A DNA stretch of 64,000 nucleotides from Methylomonas sp. (GCA_002928965.1 PERU01000001.1:372001-436000), one strand, 5' to 3'. Numbered from the stretch's first letter, positions 53,533 through 62,514 are shown. Program-made: numbers and translations. The notes: a model not told the origin generated them from the sequence alone.

Positions 53533-54930
53533 GTGGGGAAAATACCCTACTTGTTTAGGCGAAACAACGTCTATTACTTTAGAATTCGCATACCCATTGA
53601 GCTTCAAGAGTCCCTTCAAGCAAAGGCGATCGTACGGAGCCTAAAAACGGAAAATCGTCACGAAGCCACACCTCTTGCACTTCAACTCGCTGCAAACTTT
53701 GCAGCTGCTCTCTACGATCTAAAGTCAGGCAGAAGTAATCAGATCAGCATGTCATCGCTGATTGCTCAAGTCCCTGAACAACGCGCCATCACCACTATTG
53801 CCTTTACCCAGCCCACTCCAATACTGCCTAAAGCGCCATTGCTATCGGTTGTAGTAGCTGACTTTTTACAACGATACGATCCTAAGAATAAAGCCACGCT
53901 GACCAAGCTAAAATCCACCTTACCGATATTTATTGAACTGGTCGGAGATAAGCCTATCACTAACATCCTGCAAGCAGATGTAAATAACTATTTTGATCAG
54001 GTTCAAAAGCTACCCATCAGGCATGATGCAAAAATGTTTCGTGGCATGTCCTTAAAAAAGATTATAGCCACTCATACTGGCCGTTGTATTGCGGAAGGTA
54101 CATTCAGAAGCACCTATCGTGCTAGCGTCAGCTTGTTGCTTAATTGGGCGTATGTACATTACAAAGATCAAGGATTTCCGAGTCTAAGCGTGAACGGAGC
54201 GGTCTATCGTGGTGATCGTTCTCACGGCATCAACAAGCAACGTGCCTTAACGCAAGACGAGATTAAATTGCTGTTTACTCATTCGCTGATGCGCAAGTAC
54301 GCTGCTGATGCGAGTAAAGCACATTATTGTTGGTTGCCGTTGATTGGTCTTTTTACCGGAGCACGAATTAACGAAGTCTGTCAGCTCAACCCTTTTACCG
54401 ACATTCAACAGGATCAAGCAACCAGCATTTGGTACTTCCATTTTACCGATGAAAACGAAGCAGCAGACGGCGTCTCAAAAAGCATCAAAACCAATTCATC
54501 GCATCGTATTGTCCCCATACACTCCAAGCTAATTGCCTTGGGCTTTTTAGATTACGTTGAACGGATCAAAGGCCAAAATGACAAGCATCTATTTCCAGCC
54601 TGGAAACCTAATCACGGCAAAGCCTCTGCGCGAGTATCAAAGTGGTTTATTCGGTATCTTGGCAAGATTGGCCTCAGAGATAAAACCGAAGGCGCACGCT
54701 TAAGCGGGTTTCATTGTTTCCGTCATACCTTCATCACCTATGGCATACAACACAAAATTGCCGGTACGTTTGCCATTACGGGTCACGAAACCGATGTAGT
54801 GGATGGACTAGGCAAAATATCATCCGTCGCCAAAGGTTACTGGACGCAAGCTATCACTGACAACATTGTTGAAAAGCAAGCAACGATTGAACGGTTTGAT
54901 TTTGGAGATTTTTTTGTTAGTCCTGTATAA
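53533..54930 (+). CDS. int: Tyrosine-type site-specific integrase
   Basis: The 465-residue protein has an N-terminal segment (PYLFRRNNVYYFRIRIPIEL) typical of phage-like integrases that use tRNA genes, a SAM-like middle domain, and the catalytic domain: R in FTGARINEVCQL, HxxR in GFHCFRHTFIT, GHE in AITGHETDVV and a C-terminal tyrosine in SVAKGYWTQA. Start GTG 53533. It lies downstream of and parallel to the tRNA-Ser-like sequence, consistent with integration at that tRNA. Confidence 0.9.
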   Translation: MGKIPYLFRRNNVYYFRIRIPIELQESLQAKAIVRSLKTENRHEATPLALQLAANFAAALYDLKSGRSNQISMSSLIAQVPEQRAITTIAFTQPTPILPKAPLLSVVVADFLQRYDPKNKATLTKLKSTLPIFIELVGDKPITNILQADVNNYFDQVQKLPIRHDAKMFRGMSLKKIIATHTGRCIAEGTFRSTYRASVSLLLNWAYVHYKDQGFPSLSVNGAVYRGDRSHGINKQRALTQDEIKLLFTHSLMRKYAADASKAHYCWLPLIGLFTGARINEVCQLNPFTDIQQDQATSIWYFHFTDENEAADGVSKSIKTNSSHRIVPIHSKLIALGFLDYVERIKGQNDKHLFPAWKPNHGKASARVSKWFIRYLGKIGLRDKTEGARLSGFHCFRHTFITYGIQHKIAGTFAITGHETDVVDGLGKISSVAKGYWTQAITDNIVEKQATIERFDFGDFFVSPV

Positions 54931-55021
54931 AAATATAAATACTGTGAGGCAAATATAAAATAATTTTAATAATGCATGAAATAATAATAGTTTATGTAAC
55001 GAAAAAGCACCAGGAATAACC

Positions 55022-58000
55022 ATGTCAACTAAAGTATATTTTACAAAGTATACTAGCTTTCAAAATCCAATATCAAAGTTCTATTCTATAAATAATGGGA
55101 GAATAGAAAAGGAATTCGGACTGCCTCTTTATAAAGGCAAAGCAGAGCGAGTAAGTATAAACTTTGAGGATTTCCCTGACGAATTAAATAGTGCAAAACG
55201 ACGTCAAGCATTTGGTTATGGACTTTACGATACAAAATTTCCAGATGAAGTTGATATTGTTGTTACTGGTAAAGAAGAGCCAGAACAAAACGTGATTTCA
55301 AGAAGCAGCAAATTTTTTAAATATCGTCAGCTACCCGGTATTCTGATGATAGATCACGATACTGACGAATATGGAAAGGTTTTCACACCAGATGAGTTAT
55401 TAGAATTATTAGTTAGCATAGATCCTGAAATAGCTCATTCCGCAAAGATTATCAGAGGGTCCGTATCTGCTGGCGTTCATCTTAAAAACAAAAAACCCAT
55501 AAAGGGATCAGGATTTCATATTTATATTCCTGTGAAGAATGCAAGCAACTTGAAGGAGTACGGAGAATTACTATATAAATATTTATGGCTTAAAGGGCAT
55601 GGTTATGTAAAACCATCTAGTAATGGCTCACCACTTTACCGAGCACCTATAGATGGTGTGGTTTTTAGAGGTGAACGTATAGATATTGTCGGAAAACCAT
55701 CACTGCTTAATAAAGATGACCTCGTATACAAACAACCAAAAATTAATCATTGTGTTGGTAAGTTTCTTGATACTAGCAAATTAAGGCCACTTTCAAAAGA
55801 AGAAAATGAAAGGCTAGAAGAAATAAGAGCATCAGCAAAAGAAAAAGTAAAACACATTCTGAGAAAAACTAGAGCTAAATGGAAGAAACAAAAAATTGAG
55901 GAGATAATGTATGAATTTGGCATCACAAAGGAACAAGCAAAAAAGTTAGTAGAAGATATTTTAAAACATGAAGGTACAATTCATGGTGAATGGCCACTCT
56001 ACTTTGATAACGGTAGTATTGTTTCAGTCGTAAAGTTATTAGAGAACCCTGAGAAATATGATGGTTTAACTTTAGCAGACCCCATTGACGGGTTAGCAGA
56101 TAGAAAAAGAGGTAAAGCAAAGTTTTGGTGGAATAATGGAAATCCAATAATCATAAGTCTATCTCATGGTATTGAGAAAATATACAATTTATCAAAAGAC
56201 AGAAAAAAGCAATACAAGGAAGGTGTGGAACCTTATTATGAGCGTCCTAAATATATTTCAAGGGAAGAAGCCCAGAAACAAATGAGAGAAGTTGTTTCTG
56301 AATGGATGAATAATTCAAATGACCATTTTGCAATTACCGCTCCAGCTGGCATTGGCAAAACTACAGCGATAGTTGAAGAGGTAGCAAAATATGCTGAACA
56401 TCATTTGGTTGAAATATATGTACCTAGACATGACTTAGCTAACGAAATTAGAGAAAACATTCTAAAAATAAATACAAACCTGAATGTGACGGTAATTCGC
56501 GGCAGAGCATATCGAGATGAAAAAAACCAAAACGACTTACCACTTTGTAAAAAACACGAGCTAATTGACTCTATTGCTGGATATGGATATAACATTTACG
56601 AAGATGTCTGTATGACATGTCCTTTTGTAAGTGGCGATATGCAATGTGATTATCTTAAGCAATATTCAAATAATTCCCAAGTCCGCATATATACCCATAC
56701 GCATTTAGCGCTCACTCGTAAGCTTGATACCGACCTTCCAAAAAAAGCAATAGTAGACGAACGATTCTTTACCGATTTGATTGAAGTAAATAAGACAAGA
56801 ATTCGTCACATTGAGCATTATGTTGACAACAAGTATGGACTTAAAGACGTCATTTGTAATGCTCTACAATACGATAAACCACTACTCAGCGAAATAAGAG
56901 AGCATTTCCCTGATAATCTAAATCTTGTTTTCAGCAGAGCCCAAAAAAAACTATCAGAGAACAAACTTCCAGATGTAGATAGTAATACAGATCCTGAAAC
57001 CATATTAACGCAGATTAAAAATAACAAGATCAGAACAACTCAGTTGTTATCTGTGATGCTTAACCAACTTCAGTCAGAAACTGATATGTTTCCAGAGCGG
57101 CAAAAATCTCTTACTGTCAGAAGCATTGAAGATGAAGTGGTCGTCGTTAATCGCAAAACCATAAACCGCTTCCATACAAAATATTCAAAAACTCCTGTGC
57201 TATGTATTGACGCAGACTATAGGCAGCAAATCGCAAAAATATTTTTTCATGGTATAAAGAATTTTAGAATAGATGTTGAGAGAAATGCGCACGTAACACA
57301 AATTTTAACCACAACGAATGCGAAATCACGCGGCATCCCTAGAAAGAATGCAAAAGATATTGAATCAGATAAACAAGCTAAAAAAAATTACATTAAAAAT
57401 CTAAATAAGATCATAGAAAATATATATACAGATTATGGTCCGTATTTGTTGATTAGCTACCAATACTTCGTTGGTAACAAAAAGAATGATATTCTGCCTC
57501 TTCTAAACACACATAAGGATTGTGAAAAAATTCATTTTGGTGGTCTGCGGGGCATAGATAAGTATAAACATTTTGATACTGTCATCGTCATTGGTAGAAA
57601 TCAAATACCTCTACATGAGGTTGAATCACAGGCAGCCGCACTATGGTGGGATAGTCAGAAGGAATTAGTATTAACTGGAAAGCCATTTTTTGAATGTCGT
57701 GGTCATCTCATTCGTGATGGAAAAAAATGGGGAGCAGACGTAATGATATGCAAGGACGCACGTGCCCAATTAGTCCAGGAATTACAACGAGAATGTGAAA
57801 CTTTACAAGGCATAGATCGTGTTAGACTAATTCATGCTAAAAACAAAAAAAATGTCTTCATATTATGCAATCTGCCCTTGGACATAACGGTTGATCATAT
57901 AACAACTCAAAAGGAGTTAATAAAATGGAAATCAGTTATTGAAAAGGCATTATTAAGTACCGATAATGGTGTACTGCCCCTAAGTGCGGAATATCTAGCG

Positions 58001-58408
58001 AAACACTTTAGTTATTTATTCAGTTCAGAAAGTAAAGTAAAACGTGAGATTGAACGTGAAAGTCTTTCCGAGACAATTGAATACCTAAAGGCTTCTAAAA
58101 AACATTTGGTATTCAACAATAAAGATTACTACCTATATACTTACAAACTGATAGATGCTGAAGGAAAAGGTAAACAGGGGAAACCTCTTAAAGCTTTAGC
58201 TCCGCAAAAAATGACGAGCAATCAAGTAAGGAAAAGTTTAGGCCGTATCTTTTCAATGGATATTGAGATTGTAGATTCCACAATGCTTGGTTTAATGGAT
58301 ATTAAGCCTAATATTTCAGAAACTGATGATTATCAGGAACAATACGACAGAAGTGATAAACACTACGACAGCCAACTTGATGTGTATTACATCACTTTAG
58401 AAGAATAA
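55022..58408 (+). CDS. Large protein with primase-polymerase-like and P-loop helicase-like regions (novel)
   Basis: The 1128-residue, AT-rich gene encodes an N-terminal region with archaeo-eukaryotic-primase-type motifs: hDhD in ILMIDHDTDE (Asp 111 and 113), SxH in GSGFHIYIPV (His 166) and a third acid in RIDIVG (Asp 221). A DPIDG...KAKFWW...SHG stretch (352-383) resembles phage primase-helicase linkers. A P-loop APAGIGKTTA (440-449), a Cys cluster (C509, C530, C533, C542) and VDERF (578-582, Walker B-like) suggest an SF2-type helicase. No known family is recognised as a whole. Probable replication protein of the integrative element. Confidence 0.7.
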   Translation: MSTKVYFTKYTSFQNPISKFYSINNGRIEKEFGLPLYKGKAERVSINFEDFPDELNSAKRRQAFGYGLYDTKFPDEVDIVVTGKEEPEQNVISRSSKFFKYRQLPGILMIDHDTDEYGKVFTPDELLELLVSIDPEIAHSAKIIRGSVSAGVHLKNKKPIKGSGFHIYIPVKNASNLKEYGELLYKYLWLKGHGYVKPSSNGSPLYRAPIDGVVFRGERIDIVGKPSLLNKDDLVYKQPKINHCVGKFLDTSKLRPLSKEENERLEEIRASAKEKVKHILRKTRAKWKKQKIEEIMYEFGITKEQAKKLVEDILKHEGTIHGEWPLYFDNGSIVSVVKLLENPEKYDGLTLADPIDGLADRKRGKAKFWWNNGNPIIISLSHGIEKIYNLSKDRKKQYKEGVEPYYERPKYISREEAQKQMREVVSEWMNNSNDHFAITAPAGIGKTTAIVEEVAKYAEHHLVEIYVPRHDLANEIRENILKINTNLNVTVIRGRAYRDEKNQNDLPLCKKHELIDSIAGYGYNIYEDVCMTCPFVSGDMQCDYLKQYSNNSQVRIYTHTHLALTRKLDTDLPKKAIVDERFFTDLIEVNKTRIRHIEHYVDNKYGLKDVICNALQYDKPLLSEIREHFPDNLNLVFSRAQKKLSENKLPDVDSNTDPETILTQIKNNKIRTTQLLSVMLNQLQSETDMFPERQKSLTVRSIEDEVVVVNRKTINRFHTKYSKTPVLCIDADYRQQIAKIFFHGIKNFRIDVERNAHVTQILTTTNAKSRGIPRKNAKDIESDKQAKKNYIKNLNKIIENIYTDYGPYLLISYQYFVGNKKNDILPLLNTHKDCEKIHFGGLRGIDKYKHFDTVIVIGRNQIPLHEVESQAAALWWDSQKELVLTGKPFFECRGHLIRDGKKWGADVMICKDARAQLVQELQRECETLQGIDRVRLIHAKNKKNVFILCNLPLDITVDHITTQKELIKWKSVIEKALLSTDNGVLPLSAEYLAKHFSYLFSSESKVKREIERESLSETIEYLKASKKHLVFNNKDYYLYTYKLIDAEGKGKQGKPLKALAPQKMTSNQVRKSLGRIFSMDIEIVDSTMLGLMDIKPNISETDDYQEQYDRSDKHYDSQLDVYYITLEE

Positions 58409-58773
58409 CTAAAATACTGCGCAACCCTATATTTATGCATCTTGATTATTAAGTTCAGAAAGCTATATAGAATCCTAATAGAAAAGTGAACTTAATAATT
58501 GCTTAGGTATAGGGTCACGCAAATAGTAGTGATTTACGAGTCTCGAGCTCGAGACTGCTAACAGTTAAAAGTTCCAGTCCAGATTGAAGTCTATGAGTAG
58601 TTGCCCATTTATATTATTTAGACTAGTAGCAAACTCACTAGCTTGGTGCTTCACTTGATAAGTAACATAATAGCATTGTGTTACTTACTATCTCCTTGAA
58701 TTTATTGACTAAATCACCTTAAAGCTATACCTTATGTAACAGATTTAACATATCACAAAATCAAGTTACATAT
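58409..58773. other. Gene-free region with multiple inverted repeats upstream of the short recombinase
   Basis: The AT-rich stretch contains ATTATTAAGTTCA (58445-58457) and its exact complement (58487-58499), the 18-base palindrome AGTCTCGAGCTCGAGACT (58539-58556), TAAGTAACA/TGTTACTTA (58659-58687), and TATGTAAC/GTTACATA (58733-58740 and 58765-58772) ending just before the recombinase ATG. Four GTTAC cores suggest binding sites for the recombinase or a regulator. No gene is seen. Confidence 0.65.
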
Positions 58774-59325
58774 ATGAACACAGTCAACGCTGCTAGCAAG
58801 TCAGAAATTGACTTGATCCACACGCTACTAGAGAACAAGTTTGGGCAAATCTATGCTGATATTTGGAAAGTCGGAGTCAATCTGTCGCTCAGGATTAGCG
58901 ATTTGCTCTCACTGCAATACTCACAGCTCAATATTCAAGACAGATCGTTACAACTCACTGAGCAGAAGATAGGCAAACAGAAGCTGATTCGTCTAAATTC
59001 TGCTGCAATCTCTGTTATTGAACGCAGACGACAAGAGCACCCTTCAGATTGTTGGTTGTTTCAAGTACACAGTCATAGAGCCAAGGACAAACCTATTAGT
59101 CGTGTGTCTGTTAGTCGCGTGTTCAAAGATGCTGGGGACATGGTCAATTTGACGATTAACACCCACTCTATGCGCAAGAGTCGCGGCATGGCAATGTACA
59201 AGGACGGGGTTCCTGTTGAGAAGATTGCTAAAGTGCTGAATCACAGCAACACGACTTCAACGCTTCGGTATCTCGGCATTACGAACGAAGAGGTTTTGCA
59301 GACCTACGACGATTACGAGTTATGA
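58774..59325 (+). CDS. Short tyrosine recombinase, catalytic domain only
   Basis: The 183-residue protein consists only of the catalytic domain of tyrosine recombinases: Arg40 in LSLRISDLLSL, HxxR at 131-134 (HSMRKSRG), His157 in VLNHSNTT and the nucleophile Tyr166 in STLRYLGIT. The size is similar to FimB/FimE-type invertases. It lacks a core-binding domain. A decayed copy of its last 29 codons lies at 60914-61000. It might invert or excise DNA in the element; this is inference. Confidence 0.88.
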   Translation: MNTVNAASKSEIDLIHTLLENKFGQIYADIWKVGVNLSLRISDLLSLQYSQLNIQDRSLQLTEQKIGKQKLIRLNSAAISVIERRRQEHPSDCWLFQVHSHRAKDKPISRVSVSRVFKDAGDMVNLTINTHSMRKSRGMAMYKDGVPVEKIAKVLNHSNTTSTLRYLGITNEEVLQTYDDYEL

Positions 59326-59348
59326 GTCTTTTTCAATATAAATTTAAT

Positions 59349-59963
59349 TTAATAGATAAATCCACTATCATCTTCGTATGGATAAGGGGAAGTTTCATTA
59401 TCTGCATCATCCCAATCGGCATATACTGATTTTGCCTTCGGCTTGACTTTGCCGCTGTTTTTATAAAAAAGACTAATTTCTTCTGTAACTGTCTTAAGTG
59501 CTGGGGCGGGATATGTCACCATTCTGGTTATATGGCTTCTTCTGCGCCACCTTGTGTGTTTTTTTTCTTTGTTCTTTAGCTCTTGAACTTTGGCGTCCTT
59601 TTTCATTTTTGCATGAGAGTAGATAGGCCCCCAATCTTCTTTGTGTGCTTTATTTTTTATCGCTAATAACACTTCAACACTCGGTTGGTCTGAGCTTATA
59701 TTTAAATACGATTCAACTAAAGCGGCGTTGACAAGATCGTTAATTAGACTCTTATTTAACTTTGTTTTAGCTCTTAGGTGCTTAAAAAATTCTTGTCTAG
59801 TTGTGTTCATAGCCCTATGGGCATTATGATGAACTAATTGAAAAATATCCGCTCTCAATTCGTAGAATCGGTTATCAAATATTTCTAACACATCTATCAC
59901 ATCATCCAAGAATTCAGATGCTTGTTCAAAACCCTTAGGCCCACCACGATAAATTGTAATCAT
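59349..59963 (-). CDS. Hypothetical protein with basic linker
   Basis: The 204-residue protein has a helical N-terminal part (ASEFLDDVIDVLEIFDNRFY), a lysine/arginine-rich linker (KNKEKKHTRWRRRSHITRM) and an acidic C-terminus (DWDDADNETSPYPYEDDS). I do not recognise the family. It lies 46 bases downstream of the TOPRIM-like gene on the same strand, so the two form a unit. A replication or regulatory role in the element is possible. Confidence 0.6.
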   Translation of the reverse strand: MITIYRGGPKGFEQASEFLDDVIDVLEIFDNRFYELRADIFQLVHHNAHRAMNTTRQEFFKHLRAKTKLNKSLINDLVNAALVESYLNISSDQPSVEVLLAIKNKAHKEDWGPIYSHAKMKKDAKVQELKNKEKKHTRWRRRSHITRMVTYPAPALKTVTEEISLFYKNSGKVKPKAKSVYADWDDADNETSPYPYEDDSGFIY

Positions 59964-60009
59964 TACTTTGTATTAAATAAGGCGTTTACTAAGTTCATAC
60001 AACAGGATT

Positions 60010-60756
60010 TCAATTATCTTCCTCATTAAAATCATCTGTAAATACCTCTGCGTCATTTAATAGATCGTTAATTACATTGGGTAACAACTTATCCGGATTA
60101 CTGTCCTTCAAGAATAAATCACGCTTCAAAAAGTCTGATACAGGCTTATTGCCTTCCCACAATCCTGGAAATGATTTTTGTAACCAATCTAATGGGTCAT
60201 CATAATCATTTAGGTCAGGTAAAGTAACAATTTTAAGCTTAGGTGGGTTTTGCATGCGGATGAGCCGAGTATAGACATCTTGAATAAATACCATTCCTTT
60301 TTCATCATTAGATGCAATTAAATAAACGACTTTTAAACCGTCTAATGGTGTCCAATCGGTATCCTCTACAAAATCAAAACCATAAACAGGTGAAACGCAA
60401 CATATTCCAAGTTTAGAAAATGCATTTGCTGATCGTTCGTTTTCAACAATGACCACGCGAATTGAGTCTTGTCGCGTTAGTAGTTTATTCAAACGATACA
60501 ACGGAAATTTTTTAAGTCGTATATCCTTTTTCGTATGCCACATTCCAGAATATTTTTTATCGTTGATATACGATTCATATTCAAAAAATAAAACCCTGCG
60601 ATTTTTTTCCAAGCTACCATAACACCCCACACAACCAACAATACCGTTATCCTTATTATAATAAGGATATGTTTTTAGCAGAGGCTTATTATTATATTCA
60701 TTAGGAATATCTTCGTGATTATCTGGAATGTTAATGTAATCTTCTGGTATTGTCAT
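60010..60756 (-). CDS. TOPRIM-like primase-associated protein
   Basis: The 248-residue protein has a TOPRIM-like core: conserved glutamate in IRVVIVENERSANAFSKLG, an acidic loop in VVYLIASNDEKGMVF (S-N-D-E-K-G in place of the usual D-x-D), and KIVTLPDLNDYDDPLDWLQ, the pattern of phage primase TOPRIM domains. An N-terminal zinc-ribbon-like pair (CVGCYGS) is also present. It could be a primase accessory for the element. The replaced DxD means activity is uncertain. Confidence 0.65.
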   Translation of the reverse strand: MTIPEDYINIPDNHEDIPNEYNNKPLLKTYPYYNKDNGIVGCVGCYGSLEKNRRVLFFEYESYINDKKYSGMWHTKKDIRLKKFPLYRLNKLLTRQDSIRVVIVENERSANAFSKLGICCVSPVYGFDFVEDTDWTPLDGLKVVYLIASNDEKGMVFIQDVYTRLIRMQNPPKLKIVTLPDLNDYDDPLDWLQKSFPGLWEGNKPVSDFLKRDLFLKDSNPDKLLPNVINDLLNDAEVFTDDFNEEDN

Positions 60757-60913
60757 CGTTGTTCTAAAATATACAATTTAGATATGAATCTAAAACAAAG
60801 CTTGCTATGCTTCAATTGAATAAAATAGGTTTTGCCAATCCAATCAAACTAATTGCACGATATTTTTGCTGAACAGCTCATTTTTGGTTCTGATTTCAAA
60901 TTTCCGTATGCCA

Positions 60914-61000
60914 AATCACAGCGACACGACTTCAACGCTACGTTGTATTGGCATTACCACAGAAGAAGTGCTAAAAACGTATGATGACTACATGTTGTAG
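60914..61000 (+). pseudogene. Decayed 3' end of a short tyrosine recombinase
   Basis: The frame NHSDTTSTLRCIGITTEEVL ends at TAG 61000 and matches the final 28 residues of the recombinase at 58774, with the nucleophile Tyr replaced by Cys. The upstream part is missing. DNA divergence is mostly at third positions, so it is an old paralogue, not a recent copy. It bounds the TOPRIM cassette on its right. Confidence 0.82.
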
Positions 61001-61079
61001 CGGTAAAAATAGTTGAGCTTTTTGCTCTGTAATAGGAACTTCATCTGACGATCAAAGTCTTATTTTCGGAGATAGTAAA

Positions 61080-61129
61080 ATGTCGGTGTGTCTGTAGCGT
61101 TAACATACAGTTGCACCGACATTTTTTTT
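61080..61129 (+). terminator. Strong rho-independent terminator
   Basis: ATGTCGGTG (61080-61088) pairs with CACCGACAT (61114-61122), with an inner CTGTA/TACAG stem, then eight T. It follows the recombinase remnant and may end a transcript from the element. Confidence 0.85.
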
Positions 61130-61193
61130 GCTCTTCGTTATTGTGCTTTCAATCTGAGAGCACTTTTTAGTCATTTTGCTTTTGGTGAGCTCT

Positions 61194-61505
61194 ATGTTTA
61201 AAGTCTACAAACGAACCATCCATATTGGTACTTCAGCGCAGCCGCAGCAGATTGAATATCAAGTTGAAACTAATGGTCGTTCAAAGATTTCCAAGTTCTT
61301 GGCGATTCCAGCCATGATTGCCGGTGCTGTCCTTGGCACTCTGGTGTTTTCCGTATTCTTTGCGGCGCTGTTAATTCCGCTAGGCTTTATTGGATTTAGA
61401 ACATGGCGACTGATCAAAACCGCGCAGCAACAGTCTGTCAGTCAAACTGAGGGTGAAAGCATCGCTGCTGAGTACACCGTGATTTCTGATAAAGAGCAGC
61501 AATAA
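61194..61505 (+). CDS. Small membrane protein
   Basis: The 103-residue protein has a polar N-terminal half (FKVYKRTIHIGTSAQPQQIE) and a hydrophobic segment of about 40 residues (AIPAMIAGAVLGTLVFSVFF, then LLIPLGFIGF), one or two membrane helices. ATG 61194 is preferred, with GGTGAG upstream. I do not recognise the family. It marks a return to less AT-rich sequence after the primase module. Confidence 0.65.
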   Translation: MFKVYKRTIHIGTSAQPQQIEYQVETNGRSKISKFLAIPAMIAGAVLGTLVFSVFFAALLIPLGFIGFRTWRLIKTAQQQSVSQTEGESIAAEYTVISDKEQQ

Positions 61506-61565
61506 GACAATCACCCATTAACAAAGCTATTTGAGCCTTGTCCTGTTGCTGCTTATAGCAAAAAG

Positions 61566-61703
61566 CTAATGGCTGGATTCTCTCGTTTCAGGCTTACCAG
61601 CTGCAAGTCTTTCCTGCTTATCTTTTGCAAACTCATGTTTCACAAAAAATAAGCCACCCATCAAACCCAACAGCATGACAATTTCCAATATTTCTCTCAT
61701 CAT
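61566..61703 (-). CDS. Very small membrane protein (45 residues)
   Basis: The minus strand encodes MMREILEIVMLLGLMGGLFF followed by a charged tail (VKHEFAKDKQERLAAGKPET). One membrane helix near the N-terminus is clear. GGTGAT precedes the tandem ATG codons. I do not recognise the family, and the gene is convergent with the membrane protein at 61194. Confidence 0.55.
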   Translation of the reverse strand: MMREILEIVMLLGLMGGLFFVKHEFAKDKQERLAAGKPETRESSH

Positions 61704-61955
61704 TCTAATCACCACTGATCAACAAAAAACGACTAACGCTTTTAAGGTGGGAGTACTAATGATTTCTTCTTGGATGCGCCATACAGACTGAGTTTTACAC
61801 CACTAGTCCCCCGACATCTCAAGGCTACCGTGTGAAGATGTTTAGTCAATTAATGGGTTTTAATTACCAGAATAATCAGAGTGCAATACCTCCTGCGACA
61901 AACTGCCGCACTTTTTGTAGACAGATGATTTTTATTACCCTAGAATGCGCAGACC

Positions 61956-61969
61956 TTGACTCAGGTCAA
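61956..61969. promoter_or_regulatory. FNR/DNR-like palindrome
   Basis: TTGAC and GTCAA are perfect complements with a four-base spacer (TCAG), the spacing of FNR-family boxes. No target gene start lies in the right position, so its use is uncertain. Confidence 0.35.
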
Positions 61970-62108
61970 TACGAGCTCAAAGCTTCGTATCTTTAAAGGG
62001 GGAGGAAAGCGACCGTGTATGCGGTACAACAATAATAAGAGCGCAAGCTATTAACCTATTGTCATTGACTCTAGGCGTCCACAAAACATAAAAATAACAC
62101 CGGACGAG

Positions 62109-62131
62109 GCCCACTACATGTGGGCTTTTTT
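62109..62131 (+). terminator. Rho-independent terminator
   Basis: GCCCAC (62109-62114), loop TACAT, GTGGGC (62120-62125) and six T form a strong terminator on the plus strand. The YceK-like gene lies on the opposite strand downstream. Confidence 0.82.
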
Positions 62132-62235
62132 ATGCCTGTCATTCTTTCAACCCATTGCCGCATAAAAGGCCGAAATGACCAACTTCCAGCTGAAGTGTTT
62201 CAGACTTGCAAAGATTACGTGCTCTTAAATCGCCA

Positions 62236-62514
62236 TCAGTGAAAAATCTCCGCACTAATCGCTAACGGGAAAAACACAGCATCCATTGCAAAACTGAAAG
62301 GCAGATCAACGAGCGGATAGCTCGGAGGTTCAGTCCTGAATTTTCGGATAGTCGCATTGTCGTTTTCTATCGCTGCCCAATCTAGCCTAGTTCCGCTGTA
62401 GACGAAGACGCGTTCATACAAGGGAACCTCGGCGTTTAAGCTTTTGAACGTTGCACATCCAGACAATCCGATGATGCAAATTGCACCATATAGGGCTTCC
62501 TTGAAAGTTTTCAT
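62236..62514 (-). CDS. YceK/YidQ-family lipoprotein
   Basis: The 92-residue protein has a lipobox LSGC (Cys near residue 20) and the family pattern YSGTRLDWAA, then PLVDLPFSFAMDAVFFPL, as in YceK/YidQ (DUF1375) proteins. Function of the family is unknown. ATG 62514 follows a GGGAT-type ribosome site. Between this gene and 62661 no gene is seen. Confidence 0.8.
   Translation of the reverse strand: MKTFKEALYGAICIIGLSGCATFKSLNAEVPLYERVFVYSGTRLDWAAIENDNATIRKFRTEPPSYPLVDLPFSFAMDAVFFPLAISAEIFH

Larger units (their letters stand above)
60757..61193. other. Gene-free region containing a recombinase remnant and a strong terminator
   Basis: Apart from the recombinase fragment (60914-61000) and the terminator (61080-61129) described separately, I see no gene in this stretch. 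Confidence 0.55.
61704..62235. other. Region without confirmed genes; possible small ORF, palindrome and small RNA
   Basis: A 52-codon frame from ATG 61838 to TAA 61996 has no recognised features. TTGAC-TCAG-GTCAA at 61956-61969 is an FNR/DNR-like inverted repeat. A terminator at 62109-62131 lies with no clear upstream gene, so a non-coding transcript is possible here. None of these is certain. Confidence 0.45.

Noticed and set aside
58774-59325. Interpretation of the short recombinase as a proven phase-variation invertase
   Set aside because: Size and motifs fit, but no inverted repeats flanking a promoter-bearing segment were demonstrated; left as a tyrosine recombinase.
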